From: a virus
Virus record (IMG/VR): IMGVR_UViG_3300027881_000078
Span: 1 to 23,982 of that record
Direction: 5' to 3' (one strand)
DNA length: 23,982 nt
Translations under genes and position numbers: made by a program
Notes under the pieces: generated by a model
What the model was told of the DNA's origin: nothing
Databases searched by the model: none
Seen by the model: the letters and a program-made list of their open reading frames with translations, nothing else
Shown here: piece after piece, positions 6,985-12,838 of the stretch
Layout of the letters: every line of letters begins with the position of its first letter
Numbering within the stretch: position 1 is the first letter of the stretch

Positions 6985-7349
6985 GCTTGAGTCGGGAGGA
7001 GTATCAGGGGCGTGTGGATGCGGCACTCAACGACCATCACCGCCAACAGGCACGGAAGGTCGAGGCGGCTATCTACCAGCTCCGGCAGGCTGAGGTGCCG
7101 ATCACGAAGCTGACGCAGGACCCGAATTGGAACTACTACCTGTCGCTTCTCCAGTCCAAGATCGAGGAGTCCACCATGTCACTGCGCGCAGCGCAGGAGG
7201 ACCGAACGGTGGACTTCAGCCATGCCGTGCTCGCAGAGCGGCGGGCTCAGGTGTTGGCTTGGCAGGCTCGGATCGACACGCTCGAAGAGGTGCTTCATCT
7301 GCCCACAGACATTTTGTCCGGTGCGAAGGCGAATGTTGAAGAGGGTTGA
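6981..7349 (+). CDS. Helical portal-adjacent protein of unknown function (122 aa)
   Basis: ATG 6981 overlaps the portal stop (ATGA). The product is helical throughout: EEYQGRVDAALNDHHRQQ, then a longer pair of helices around AQVLAWQARIDTLEEVLHLP. It has one central segment with aromatic residues (DPNWNYYLSLL, about 47-57). No cysteine or membrane segment is present. Small helical proteins just after the portal often belong to the head-completion set or are non-structural; I do not recognise this one. Its end overlaps the start of the Com-like gene by 17 nt. Confidence 0.75.
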   Translation: MSLSREEYQGRVDAALNDHHRQQARKVEAAIYQLRQAEVPITKLTQDPNWNYYLSLLQSKIEESTMSLRAAQEDRTVDFSHAVLAERRAQVLAWQARIDTLEEVLHLPTDILSGAKANVEEG

Positions 7350-7512
7350 TCTCCGCTGCCCGAAATGCGGCCGACTGCTTTTGCGTTTCGCGCCAAGTGC
7401 GCGAAACGACATAGAAATCCGTTGCCGCGGCTGCAAATCCTGGGTGCTTTTGGAAGGCTTCCACCTGTCGGTGTCCCCGGGTTCGGTTGACATGGCGAAA
7501 AACATGGCGTAA
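7333..7512 (+). CDS. Com-like zinc-ribbon protein (59 aa)
   Basis: The product begins MLKRVDLRCPKCGRLLLRF and continues to IEIRCRGCKSW, with cysteines at 9, 12, 31 and 34. This closely follows the Mu Com family, in which CxxC-x-LLx, a short loop and IEIxCxRC make one zinc ribbon. Mu Com (62 aa) binds a stem-loop in the mom mRNA and opens it for translation. Here no mom-like gene is visible; the next gene is the scaffold, after a 172-nt structured leader. ATG 7333 is the earliest reasonable start and overlaps the preceding gene by 17 nt; its ribosome site GAAGG is only three bases away, so a slightly later start is possible. The assignment to the family is good; the target is inference. Confidence 0.8.
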   Translation: MLKRVDLRCPKCGRLLLRFAPSARNDIEIRCRGCKSWVLLEGFHLSVSPGSVDMAKNMA

Positions 7513-7555
7513 TGGACTGATAGAGCAGCTTTATCGCGCGCCCTTGAGCGCCTAC

Positions 7556-7592
7556 AACAGGCTGTCGGAACTCGCGGTTCCGGCGGTCTGTT
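7556..7592 (+). promoter_or_regulatory. 16-bp RNA hairpin upstream of the scaffold gene
   Basis: Bases 7556-7571 pair with 7577-7592 without a gap around the five-base loop TCGCG. The inner arm is CGGAAC/GTTCCG (6 pairs), the middle is GCTGT/GCGGT (5 pairs, 3 of them G-U) and the outer is AACAG/CTGTT (5 pairs). The G-U pairs exist only in plus-strand RNA; in the minus-strand transcript they would be C-A mismatches, so the structure belongs to the late transcript. A T-rich stretch (TTTGTCGTTT, 7591-7600) follows, so weak termination is possible. Alternatively it is a protein-binding stem, perhaps for the Com-like product encoded just upstream. Confidence 0.6.
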
Positions 7593-7614
7593 TGTCGTTT
7601 GAGGATCGGTGGAA

Positions 7615-7643
7615 GCGGCTCAGGATTCGCCGCCCGAAGCGGC
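7615..7643 (+). promoter_or_regulatory. Alternative stem segments in the scaffold leader
   Basis: Three five-base segments occur in order: GCGGC (7615-7619), GCCGC (7629-7633) and GCGGC (7639-7643). The middle one can pair with either outer one, making two mutually exclusive stems. This resembles attenuator architecture, but the stems are short and high GC content makes chance pairings common. Confidence 0.3.
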
Positions 7644-7684
7644 AGCGCAGTCGTCAACCCGCATCGACAACGGGAGGGAGTCTC

Positions 7685-8449
7685 ATGGGTATCGGTGGTA
7701 CAGAAAATCCGGCAGGTGCTTCTCAGTCCGAGCCGGGAGACTCCCAAGAAAACTCGATCCCGCATTCCCGTGTGGTGGAGATGGTCGGGAAAGCCAAGGA
7801 CGAGATGCGAGCCGAGAACGAGCAGCAGCTCCAGGCTCAAGAGCAACGGCTTCGCGCCGAGGCCGCCCAGATGATGGCGGCCCGGCCCGAGGCCCAGCCT
7901 GCCGTGACTCGCGAGTCGCTCACCCAGATGGTGAACGAGGGCACGATCACGCAGACCCAGATGGACGTCGAGCTGGATCGCCAGCGCGCCGCACAGATCG
8001 AGCAGGACATCGATGCCAAGGTTGAGGCCAAGGTCAGCGAGCGCGAGACGAAGAAGAAGGTTCAATCGGAGTTCGACGCCTACCTTCAGGCTATGCCCTC
8101 CATCAAGGTCCGTACCAGCGACGAGTTTCGTCGGGCGGGTGTTGAGATGAAGAAGCTGATGGATGAAGGCCATCCCAACGATCTGCGCACCGAGGTGCTG
8201 GCGATGAAGCTGGCCTTCGGTCCCGCAGAGGCGCTGACACGCAATCCGAACGATCGCGAGACGCACGAGGATGGCGCAGGTGGGGATGGAGGAGCTGAAA
8301 CGAAGTCCTCGACCGAGGAGCCCGGCGGCCCGCCCAAGGGTCTCGATGCGCGTCGCAAGGCGTACTACGAGAAGGAGATCGCCCGCGGCATCTACACCGG
8401 CTGGGACGATCCGATGGTGGTGAGCCAGATCAAGCGGGTGGGTGCGTGA
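7685..8449 (+). CDS. Scaffold-like head assembly protein
   Basis: Start ATG 7685 follows GGGAGGGAG at five bases. The 254-aa product is highly charged and mostly coiled-coil. A disordered N-terminus (1-27) comes first, then a glutamine/glutamate/arginine-rich helix with EQQLQAQEQRLRAEAAQM. A second long helix region around DRQRAAQIEQDIDAKVEAKV reaches about residue 130, and a disordered acidic linker follows (about 190-220). The C-terminus is basic-aromatic, with ARRKAYYEKEIARGIYTGW. Scaffolds are typically like this, bind capsid protein through the C-terminus and leave the head before or during packaging. Position between portal and capsid protein supports it. Sequence divergence of scaffolds prevents a firmer call. 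Confidence 0.75.
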   Translation: MGIGGTENPAGASQSEPGDSQENSIPHSRVVEMVGKAKDEMRAENEQQLQAQEQRLRAEAAQMMAARPEAQPAVTRESLTQMVNEGTITQTQMDVELDRQRAAQIEQDIDAKVEAKVSERETKKKVQSEFDAYLQAMPSIKVRTSDEFRRAGVEMKKLMDEGHPNDLRTEVLAMKLAFGPAEALTRNPNDRETHEDGAGGDGGAETKSSTEEPGGPPKGLDARRKAYYEKEIARGIYTGWDDPMVVSQIKRVGA

Positions 8450-8847
8450 GTCAGACCCTGATCATCACTCCGCAGCAGTTCAACGAAGCACAGCGCCGGA
8501 TCGGTTCGGCCACGCAGCGCCGGGAGCGTAGGGCCAAGTACATCCACGAGCGACAGCAGCGGGCGAAGCAGGAGCACGAGCGGCTGGCCCACCCGGGTCG
8601 TCCGGCTCGCCGGGCTGAGGGCGGCTGGGTCACCGACATGGCGGAGTGCAAGAGCGGGATTCTGCTCTGCCGCAAGTGCTCTCCTAAGTTCGATCCCGAG
8701 CGGTATCACTACTACCGGACGACTGAATTCCTCGTTCACGGTCCCTGCGATGGCTGCAAGAGCTACTCGCCGCCGGGGCAAACGACTTTTTTCATTCACC
8801 AGAGTTTCGTGGGTCAAAAGCACGGCCAGTGCTGGAAGCCCCGATAA
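8446..8847 (+). CDS. CxxC protein between scaffold and capsid genes (133 aa)
   Basis: GTG 8446 overlaps the scaffold stop (GTGA). The N-terminal 50 residues are a very basic helix (RRERRAKYIHERQQRAKQEH). The C-terminal half holds cysteines 68, 75, 78, 101, 104 and 129 with LCRKCSPKFDP and GPCDGCK, plus aromatic FFIHQSF. This would form a treble-clef- or ribbon-type zinc site with a basic tail suited to nucleic acid. I do not know its family. Its place between scaffold and head genes is unusual for a regulator, so a structural or packaging-related role is possible. Fifth and largest of the small CxxC proteins here. Confidence 0.75.
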   Translation: MSQTLIITPQQFNEAQRRIGSATQRRERRAKYIHERQQRAKQEHERLAHPGRPARRAEGGWVTDMAECKSGILLCRKCSPKFDPERYHYYRTTEFLVHGPCDGCKSYSPPGQTTFFIHQSFVGQKHGQCWKPR

Positions 8848-8857
8848 GGAGAGGATC

Positions 8858-9595
8858 ATGGACATCGCTTTCACGATCGGCGGCGGCGGGCTTCACATGC
8901 GGAATTACCAGATGGAGGCCACAGCCATCAACAACGGAGTTCCGGTGATGTCGGACGGTGACACGCTCAACACGTCGGGATGTCTTCCGGTTTCGACGAC
9001 CAGCGCACTCAACTGCATTGGTCTGTCCGTGGACCAGAATCGCACGGCGTCCACGCTGGCGCAGGTCGCTGCCACGGGCGGGGATCTCAGCGACGGCAAC
9101 AACGCTTCGTTCGTCAAGGTCTGCATCAACCCGGATGCGGTCTTCCGCGCCAAGCTCAGCGGCGGTGCGACCGAGGATACAGCGCTCGGCGTCATTACGC
9201 AGACTACTGCGGATGCGACGGGACTCGCCCTTGCGGTTGGCTCGAGCCCCACGGTGACGGACAAGGCCGTGGTCTGGGGCTACGAGGGTGCCAACGTGGG
9301 CCATTATCGCTGGTCCGATGAGGCGAGTTCGGTGCTGATGGCGTTCCCGAACGACATCGCTGCGGGCGATACGTTTTTGGAGGCTCTGGGCTGCTTCATC
9401 GGTTCCAATGACGAGGCTCCCACGCTGTCGGCGGCCTTCACTCAGATCGCTTCGCAGACTACGGGCGGGACCAACAGCAACTTCATCGTGCTGGATCTCG
9501 AGCTGAGAGATGTCAACGACGACGGGCGCAACAACAGCTTCGCGCTGCTGGTGGCGTCGGATCATGCATTTGGAAACGCCGGTATCGTGGCCTAG
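8858..9595 (+). CDS. Beta-rich head-associated protein, possible decoration protein (245 aa)
   Basis: Start ATG 8858 behind AAGGAGAGGATC; an upstream in-frame ATG/GTG lies inside the preceding gene and has no ribosome site. The product is rich in Ser, Thr, Ala and Gly with alternating strands, for example AFTIGGGGLHMRNYQMEA, then segments around DVNDDGRNNSFALLVA near the end. It has no transmembrane or catalytic motif. The location directly before the major capsid gene, with a separate ribosome site, fits a head-decoration or head-stabilising protein. Many phages have such a protein here, but I cannot match it to a named family. Confidence 0.6.
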   Translation: MDIAFTIGGGGLHMRNYQMEATAINNGVPVMSDGDTLNTSGCLPVSTTSALNCIGLSVDQNRTASTLAQVAATGGDLSDGNNASFVKVCINPDAVFRAKLSGGATEDTALGVITQTTADATGLALAVGSSPTVTDKAVVWGYEGANVGHYRWSDEASSVLMAFPNDIAAGDTFLEALGCFIGSNDEAPTLSAAFTQIASQTTGGTNSNFIVLDLELRDVNDDGRNNSFALLVASDHAFGNAGIVA

Positions 9596-9620
9596 TACGA
9601 GCCGTTCATAGGAGAGCAAC

Positions 9621-10541
9621 ATGACAGTTCCGCACGTTTCAGAGAACTTTGGCGATCTCGTCGATCCGCGCTTCCAGGATGTGTGGAACGATCGGCTCGC
9701 GCAGCTCCAGGACAAGATTCCCGAGCTGTTCAACTTCGAATCGGCAACGAAGACCACCGAAGACATGCGGTTCACGCAGGTCGGTACGCTGGACGACTGG
9801 AACGCCTTCTCGGGCACGGTCGACTACGATTCGGTGTCTCAGGGGTACGACGTCACGACCACCCCGGTGGAGTTCACCAAGGGTGTTCAGGTCAGCCGCA
9901 AGCTGTTCGACGACGGCATGTACCATGTCATGGACCAGAAGCCGAAGGCGATGGCGACGTCCTACATGCGGACGAGGCAGAAGCACGCCGCAAGGCTCTT
10001 CACGATGGCGTTCTCCACGGATCCGTTCTTCTACAGCCATTCTGAGAACGTCGCGCTCTGCTCCAATTCGCACACCACGACCTCCGGTGCGTCGACCACG
10101 AATGGGTTCGACAACCTGGGAACCGCGGCGCTTTCGGCCGTATCGGTGGCGGCGGCTCGGATCCAGATGCGCGGCTACCGAGGAGATCGGGCCGAGCGGA
10201 TCCATGTCATGCCGAACGAGATCTGGCACCCGCCCGATCTCTTCGAAGTGGCTCAGGAGATCAACCAGTCTTCGGGCAAGCTCGACACGGCGAACAACAA
10301 CGTCAACGTCCATCAGGGCCAGTACACCCTCCACGACTGGGAGTACATGAGCAACACCAAGGACTGGTTCATGGCCGACTCCGTGCAGCGGTCGGACAGT
10401 CTCAAGTGGTGGGACCGGGTTCCGGTCGAGTTCGCGCATGTCGAGGACTTCGATACCCTGATCGCCAAGTGGCGCGGGTACGCCCGATACTCGTGGCTCT
10501 ACATCGACTGGCGCTTCATCTTCGGCAGCAACGTCGCGTAG
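9621..10541 (+). CDS. Major capsid protein (HK97-type, inferred)
   Basis: The 306-aa product builds the icosahedral shell. It starts behind GGAGAG (ATG 9621). Its order of motifs is what I expect of this class: an N-terminal helix with VDPRFQDVWNDRL; FTKGVQVSRKLFDDGMYHVM (about 90-110), a conserved E-loop/spine region; RIHVMPNEIWHPPDLF (about 194-209); and a C-terminal LKWWDRVPVEF, then FDTLIAKWRGYARYSWLYIDWRF (about 277-300). The WRF/W-aromatic end and IHVMPN strand are typical of capsid proteins in the Mu gpT-like group and relatives. It is a single polypeptide with no evident propeptide cleavage motif. The capsid call is firm; fold class is by resemblance. Confidence 0.9.
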   Translation: MTVPHVSENFGDLVDPRFQDVWNDRLAQLQDKIPELFNFESATKTTEDMRFTQVGTLDDWNAFSGTVDYDSVSQGYDVTTTPVEFTKGVQVSRKLFDDGMYHVMDQKPKAMATSYMRTRQKHAARLFTMAFSTDPFFYSHSENVALCSNSHTTTSGASTTNGFDNLGTAALSAVSVAAARIQMRGYRGDRAERIHVMPNEIWHPPDLFEVAQEINQSSGKLDTANNNVNVHQGQYTLHDWEYMSNTKDWFMADSVQRSDSLKWWDRVPVEFAHVEDFDTLIAKWRGYARYSWLYIDWRFIFGSNVA

Positions 10542-10545
10542 TCGA

Positions 10546-10740
10546 ATGTCGCAGAAACATTGGACGATTAAGGATCCCGGCCGAAACGAGCGCCGCGCTC
10601 GCAAGGCCGAGATGGCTGAGACGGAAGCGAGGGCTCGCCGTGGCCGCGAAGAAGACAAGCCGTCGCCGGCCCCGGTCGTCATCGAAAAGCCGGCGGCTCG
10701 TGGCCGAAGCGTCCCGAGAGGTGGAACGAAACGAACCTGA
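10546..10740 (+). CDS. Small basic protein overlapping the next gene (64 aa)
   Basis: ATG 10546 follows the capsid stop by five bases. The product starts MSQKHWTIKDPGRNERRARK and is very rich in Arg, Lys and Glu, with a Pro-rich end. It has no clear Shine-Dalgarno, which lowers confidence. Its last 101 bases overlap the following gene in another frame, and both frames have plausible codon use. It may be a DNA- or capsid-binding protein, or a spurious frame favoured by GC composition. Without it, about 98 bases would be left unexplained. Function unknown. Confidence 0.5.
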   Translation: MSQKHWTIKDPGRNERRARKAEMAETEARARRGREEDKPSPAPVVIEKPAARGRSVPRGGTKRT

Positions 10741-10864
10741 GATCGTCGCTCACACGCGGCGAAAGTTCGGGCGGGAGCGCGCCGAGAAGCAGAAAACCGC
10801 CATCAAGCTCGACAAAGCGAGGCGGCGGGGAGCACAGATCCCGAAGCGTCGGAGGAAGCGTTGA
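10640..10864 (+). CDS. Highly basic 74-aa protein
   Basis: GTG 10640, preceded by a modest GCGAGGG, opens a frame whose stop (TGA 10862-10864) shares its last base with the ATG of the next gene, the overlap style seen all over this operon. The product is about one third Arg/Lys: MAAKKTSRRRPRSSSKSRRL, then GRERAEKQKTAIKLDKARRR. It has the look of a nucleic-acid-condensing or head-internal protein, but low complexity prevents identification. It overlaps the preceding small gene by 101 nt in a different frame. Coupling to the next gene is the best evidence for it. Confidence 0.6.
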   Translation: MAAKKTSRRRPRSSSKSRRLVAEASREVERNEPEIVAHTRRKFGRERAEKQKTAIKLDKARRRGAQIPKRRRKR

Positions 10865-11070
10865 TGGCGAATCGACATTTCAATAGCCAAGTCTCTCCCA
10901 AGAAGGCTCCGGGGAAGAACACCCCGTCAGTCAATCACCGGGGTACGGACAGTCAGCCGATGCCCGAGCGCACGGCGAATTGGCCGGGTTTGCCTGGGGG
11001 TACGCAGAAGAAGGATCGCGGGGGCGGTGTCAAGAAGTGCAAGTGCCACCCCTCGAGTGAGGGGATTTAA
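10864..11070 (+). CDS. Small Pro/Gly-rich protein, unknown function (68 aa)
   Basis: ATG 10864 overlaps the previous TGA (TGATG) and follows GGAGGAAG. The product begins MANRHFNSQVSPKK and is polar, rich in Pro, Gly, Lys and Asn, with WPGLPGGTQKKDRGGG and a C-terminal KKCKCHPSSEGI carrying one CxC. It has no domain or membrane segment. It seems intrinsically disordered and may be a minor head or capsid-associated protein. Its 3' end encodes a small hairpin. Function is not recognised. Confidence 0.65.
   Translation: MANRHFNSQVSPKKAPGKNTPSVNHRGTDSQPMPERTANWPGLPGGTQKKDRGGGVKKCKCHPSSEGI
11049..11064 (+). terminator. Weak hairpin at the end of the capsid gene cluster
   Basis: CCCCTC (11049-11054) and GAGGGG (11059-11064) pair around the loop GAGT, followed by ATTTAA. 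It lies within the last codons of the 68-aa gene and before a 70-nt gap. The T-run is too short for a standard intrinsic terminator, so it may only slow or stabilise the mRNA. GC-rich sequence at 11079-11110 may also fold (CCCG with CGGG). Low confidence. Confidence 0.3.
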
Positions 11071-11140
11071 TCAGTCGCTGCCCGGGCCGGGGGCGCGCGG
11101 CTCTCGGGCGATAGCGCAATCGTGCCAGAGGAGATGAAAA

Positions 11141-12091
11141 GTGGGTTACTTGACGAAGTACGGGACTGCGTGGGGAGCAATTCCCCAAACGGCGGGTCGT
11201 GTTATCTGGGTGGCTCCGGCTGCCGACTACACCGTCGAGGGCCGGTCTTACACGGCCAGTGACGAGAACGACGGACTCTCGCCCGAGCGGGCGCTTCGGA
11301 CTATCAACCGGGCGATGGACAACGTCGTCTCTGCCAACGTGGGTGACGTGGTCGTACTGCTTCCGGGCAACCACGTTCCTCAGAACACGGCAGGCACCGC
11401 GACCTCGATTGCGATGGACACAGCGGGTGTGACCCTGATGGGGCTTCCCGGCGGAACTGGGAATTTCACGCGGCAGAAGACGGCGATCGTGGGCACCACG
11501 CTGGCGGGGGATCAGGCGATCAATGTGACCGCAGCCAACTGCGAGATCGCGCATCTCCATTTCGTCCCCGTGACGACGGACAGCGCGATCGACGCTTCGG
11601 CCGATGCCGACTACCTGCACATTCACGACTGTTCGTTCGACATGGCAACGGCAGCCGCGGATACGGGCACCATCGGGATCGACTTCATCGGAGCCGCTTC
11701 CGATGTCTTGATTCAGAACTGCTACTTCCATTCGGATGGCGCGCAGGGCGCGGCGATCGTGGCGGGAGCGACGGTGGGGTGCATCATCCAGGGTTGCATC
11801 TTCCTTGCCTCGGCGGGGACGTGGGTATCTTGCATCACGCAGGCCGCTGCGGGTCGACGCCTCATCGTTCGCGCCAATGAGTTCAACGCAACGTCGGCGA
11901 CGATCACGAACGGATGTCTCGGAACCACGAGTGGTGACGTCGACCAGGCGTATTTCACCATGAATCATAACTCGGTTGGTGTAACGAAGATGGTGGACGG
12001 TTACGACGGCGGAGATGCCGTGATCGCCGTCAACTACATCGGCACCATCGGCACGGGTTCTGGTGGAACGCTTGTCACGGTGACCACGTAA
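11141..12091 (+). CDS. Predicted parallel beta-helix structural protein (316 aa)
   Basis: GTG 11141 follows AGAGGAG at seven bases. The product opens with VIWVAPAADYTVEGRSYT and a DENDGLSPERALRTINRAM block, the usual N-cap of right-handed beta-helix proteins ("xSPxxAlxTIxxA"). Repeating rungs follow, such as NCEIAHLHFVPV, DYLHIHDCSFDMA, DVLIQNCYFHSD and LIVRANEFNA, each with the short-strand N-x-F/C pattern. Beta-helix proteins in phages are tailspikes, head fibres or lyase-like enzymes. This one sits right after the head genes and lacks an obvious catalytic cleft motif, so I favour a structural fibre or decoration role. Fold call is fairly confident, function not. Confidence 0.75.
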   Translation: MGYLTKYGTAWGAIPQTAGRVIWVAPAADYTVEGRSYTASDENDGLSPERALRTINRAMDNVVSANVGDVVVLLPGNHVPQNTAGTATSIAMDTAGVTLMGLPGGTGNFTRQKTAIVGTTLAGDQAINVTAANCEIAHLHFVPVTTDSAIDASADADYLHIHDCSFDMATAAADTGTIGIDFIGAASDVLIQNCYFHSDGAQGAAIVAGATVGCIIQGCIFLASAGTWVSCITQAAAGRRLIVRANEFNATSATITNGCLGTTSGDVDQAYFTMNHNSVGVTKMVDGYDGGDAVIAVNYIGTIGTGSGGTLVTVTT

Positions 12092-12106
12092 TAGGAGTCT
12101 TCCCCC

Positions 12107-12829
12107 ATGCCCGAACTCAGCACGGAACCGAAGCCCGTAGGATACTTGCGGACGCAGCAGATCGAGGAGCTGAAAGAGGACAAGCGCTATCTCGAAGGTC
12201 AGCTCAAGGATCCGAACATCCAGGAGCGCGGTGATGTGATGAAGGCGCTCCGGCGCCTGGATCATCAGGTGGCGACCCAAACAGCTCCGATTCTTTCTCC
12301 GGAAGGTCGAGATGTTGCGGAGAAGGAGCGCAAGGAACTCGAGGCGGTCATCAAGGACAATCTGCTCTCTCACGAAGAGATGCGGAAGAATCCGGCCGGT
12401 GCGGTGGGGCGCTTCAATCGGGGCGAAAACAGCACGCGTATCAAGAACGCCATTCTTCGCTGGAAGGATGTGCAGAAGATGCTCCACCCGGGAGATCCTG
12501 ATCCGGACCTCTGCAACGTGGAGCGCCTGCGTTCGTCGACCTCGCATCTGGGAATGCACGACGCCCAGATTCCGGGGACGGACTACCACTTCGCGCCGCC
12601 TACGGATGCGTGGAAGCAGCGGTGGGACGAGACGTTCGGAGACGCGACGCCGCAGGAGATTCTCAAGCGGCAGGAGAACGTGGAGCTTCGACTCAAGGCA
12701 ATCACCCAGAGGCTCGATGCAGCCGAGGCACTTGGCTCCGAGCCTGCCGCGGGGTCGGGGCAGGAGGCTCCTCGTCGTAGGGGGCGGCGTGCGAAGTCGG
12801 GCCTCGGCCTCGCGGGCTCCAAATCGTAG
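12107..12829 (+). CDS. Conserved-looking helical phage structural protein (240 aa)
   Basis: ATG 12107 follows TAGGAGTC at eight bases. The product is mainly helical and charged. A region with VGYLRTQQIEELKEDKRYLE is followed by long helices, then AGAVGRFNRGENSTRIKNAI. A W/G/P-rich part (LHPGDPDPDLCNVERLR and TDYHFAPPTDAWKQRWDETF) precedes a C-terminal helix with LKRQENVELRLKAITQRL and a basic, low-complexity tail. I recall similar proteins only as uncharacterised virion-associated proteins next to capsid genes. It could be a head-completion or minor capsid protein. Function unknown; the long open frame and ribosome site make the gene certain. Confidence 0.75.
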   Translation: MPELSTEPKPVGYLRTQQIEELKEDKRYLEGQLKDPNIQERGDVMKALRRLDHQVATQTAPILSPEGRDVAEKERKELEAVIKDNLLSHEEMRKNPAGAVGRFNRGENSTRIKNAILRWKDVQKMLHPGDPDPDLCNVERLRSSTSHLGMHDAQIPGTDYHFAPPTDAWKQRWDETFGDATPQEILKRQENVELRLKAITQRLDAAEALGSEPAAGSGQEAPRRRGRRAKSGLGLAGSKS

Positions 12830-12838
12830 GGGGTTTCG

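Larger units (their letters stand above)
7513..7684 (+). promoter_or_regulatory. 172-nt non-coding leader of the scaffold gene
   Basis: This is the largest gap without a convincing gene in the plus block. It contains a strong 16-bp hairpin (7556-7592), a set of alternative GCGGC/GCCGC pairings (7615-7643) and the scaffold ribosome site GGGAGGGAG just before ATG 7685. An in-frame upward extension of the scaffold reading frame exists, but it starts with TTG inside the Com-like gene and is basic and low-quality, so I treat the stretch as untranslated. It could be an attenuator, an RNA-protein site or a processing site separating portal and scaffold expression. Confidence 0.5.

Noticed and set aside
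7333-7512. Evidence for a Mom-type DNA modification module
   Set aside because: Only a Com-like protein is present; no mom-like gene follows in the window, so a modification system cannot be claimed.
7487-7684. N-terminal extension of the scaffold gene by 66 codons
   Set aside because: It would start with TTG inside the Com-like gene with no ribosome site and add a basic, unlike segment; ATG 7685 has a clear GGGAGGGAG.
8792-10682. Long minus-strand frames opposite the capsid genes
   Set aside because: Antisense shadows; the plus-strand capsid protein has strong motifs and a ribosome site.
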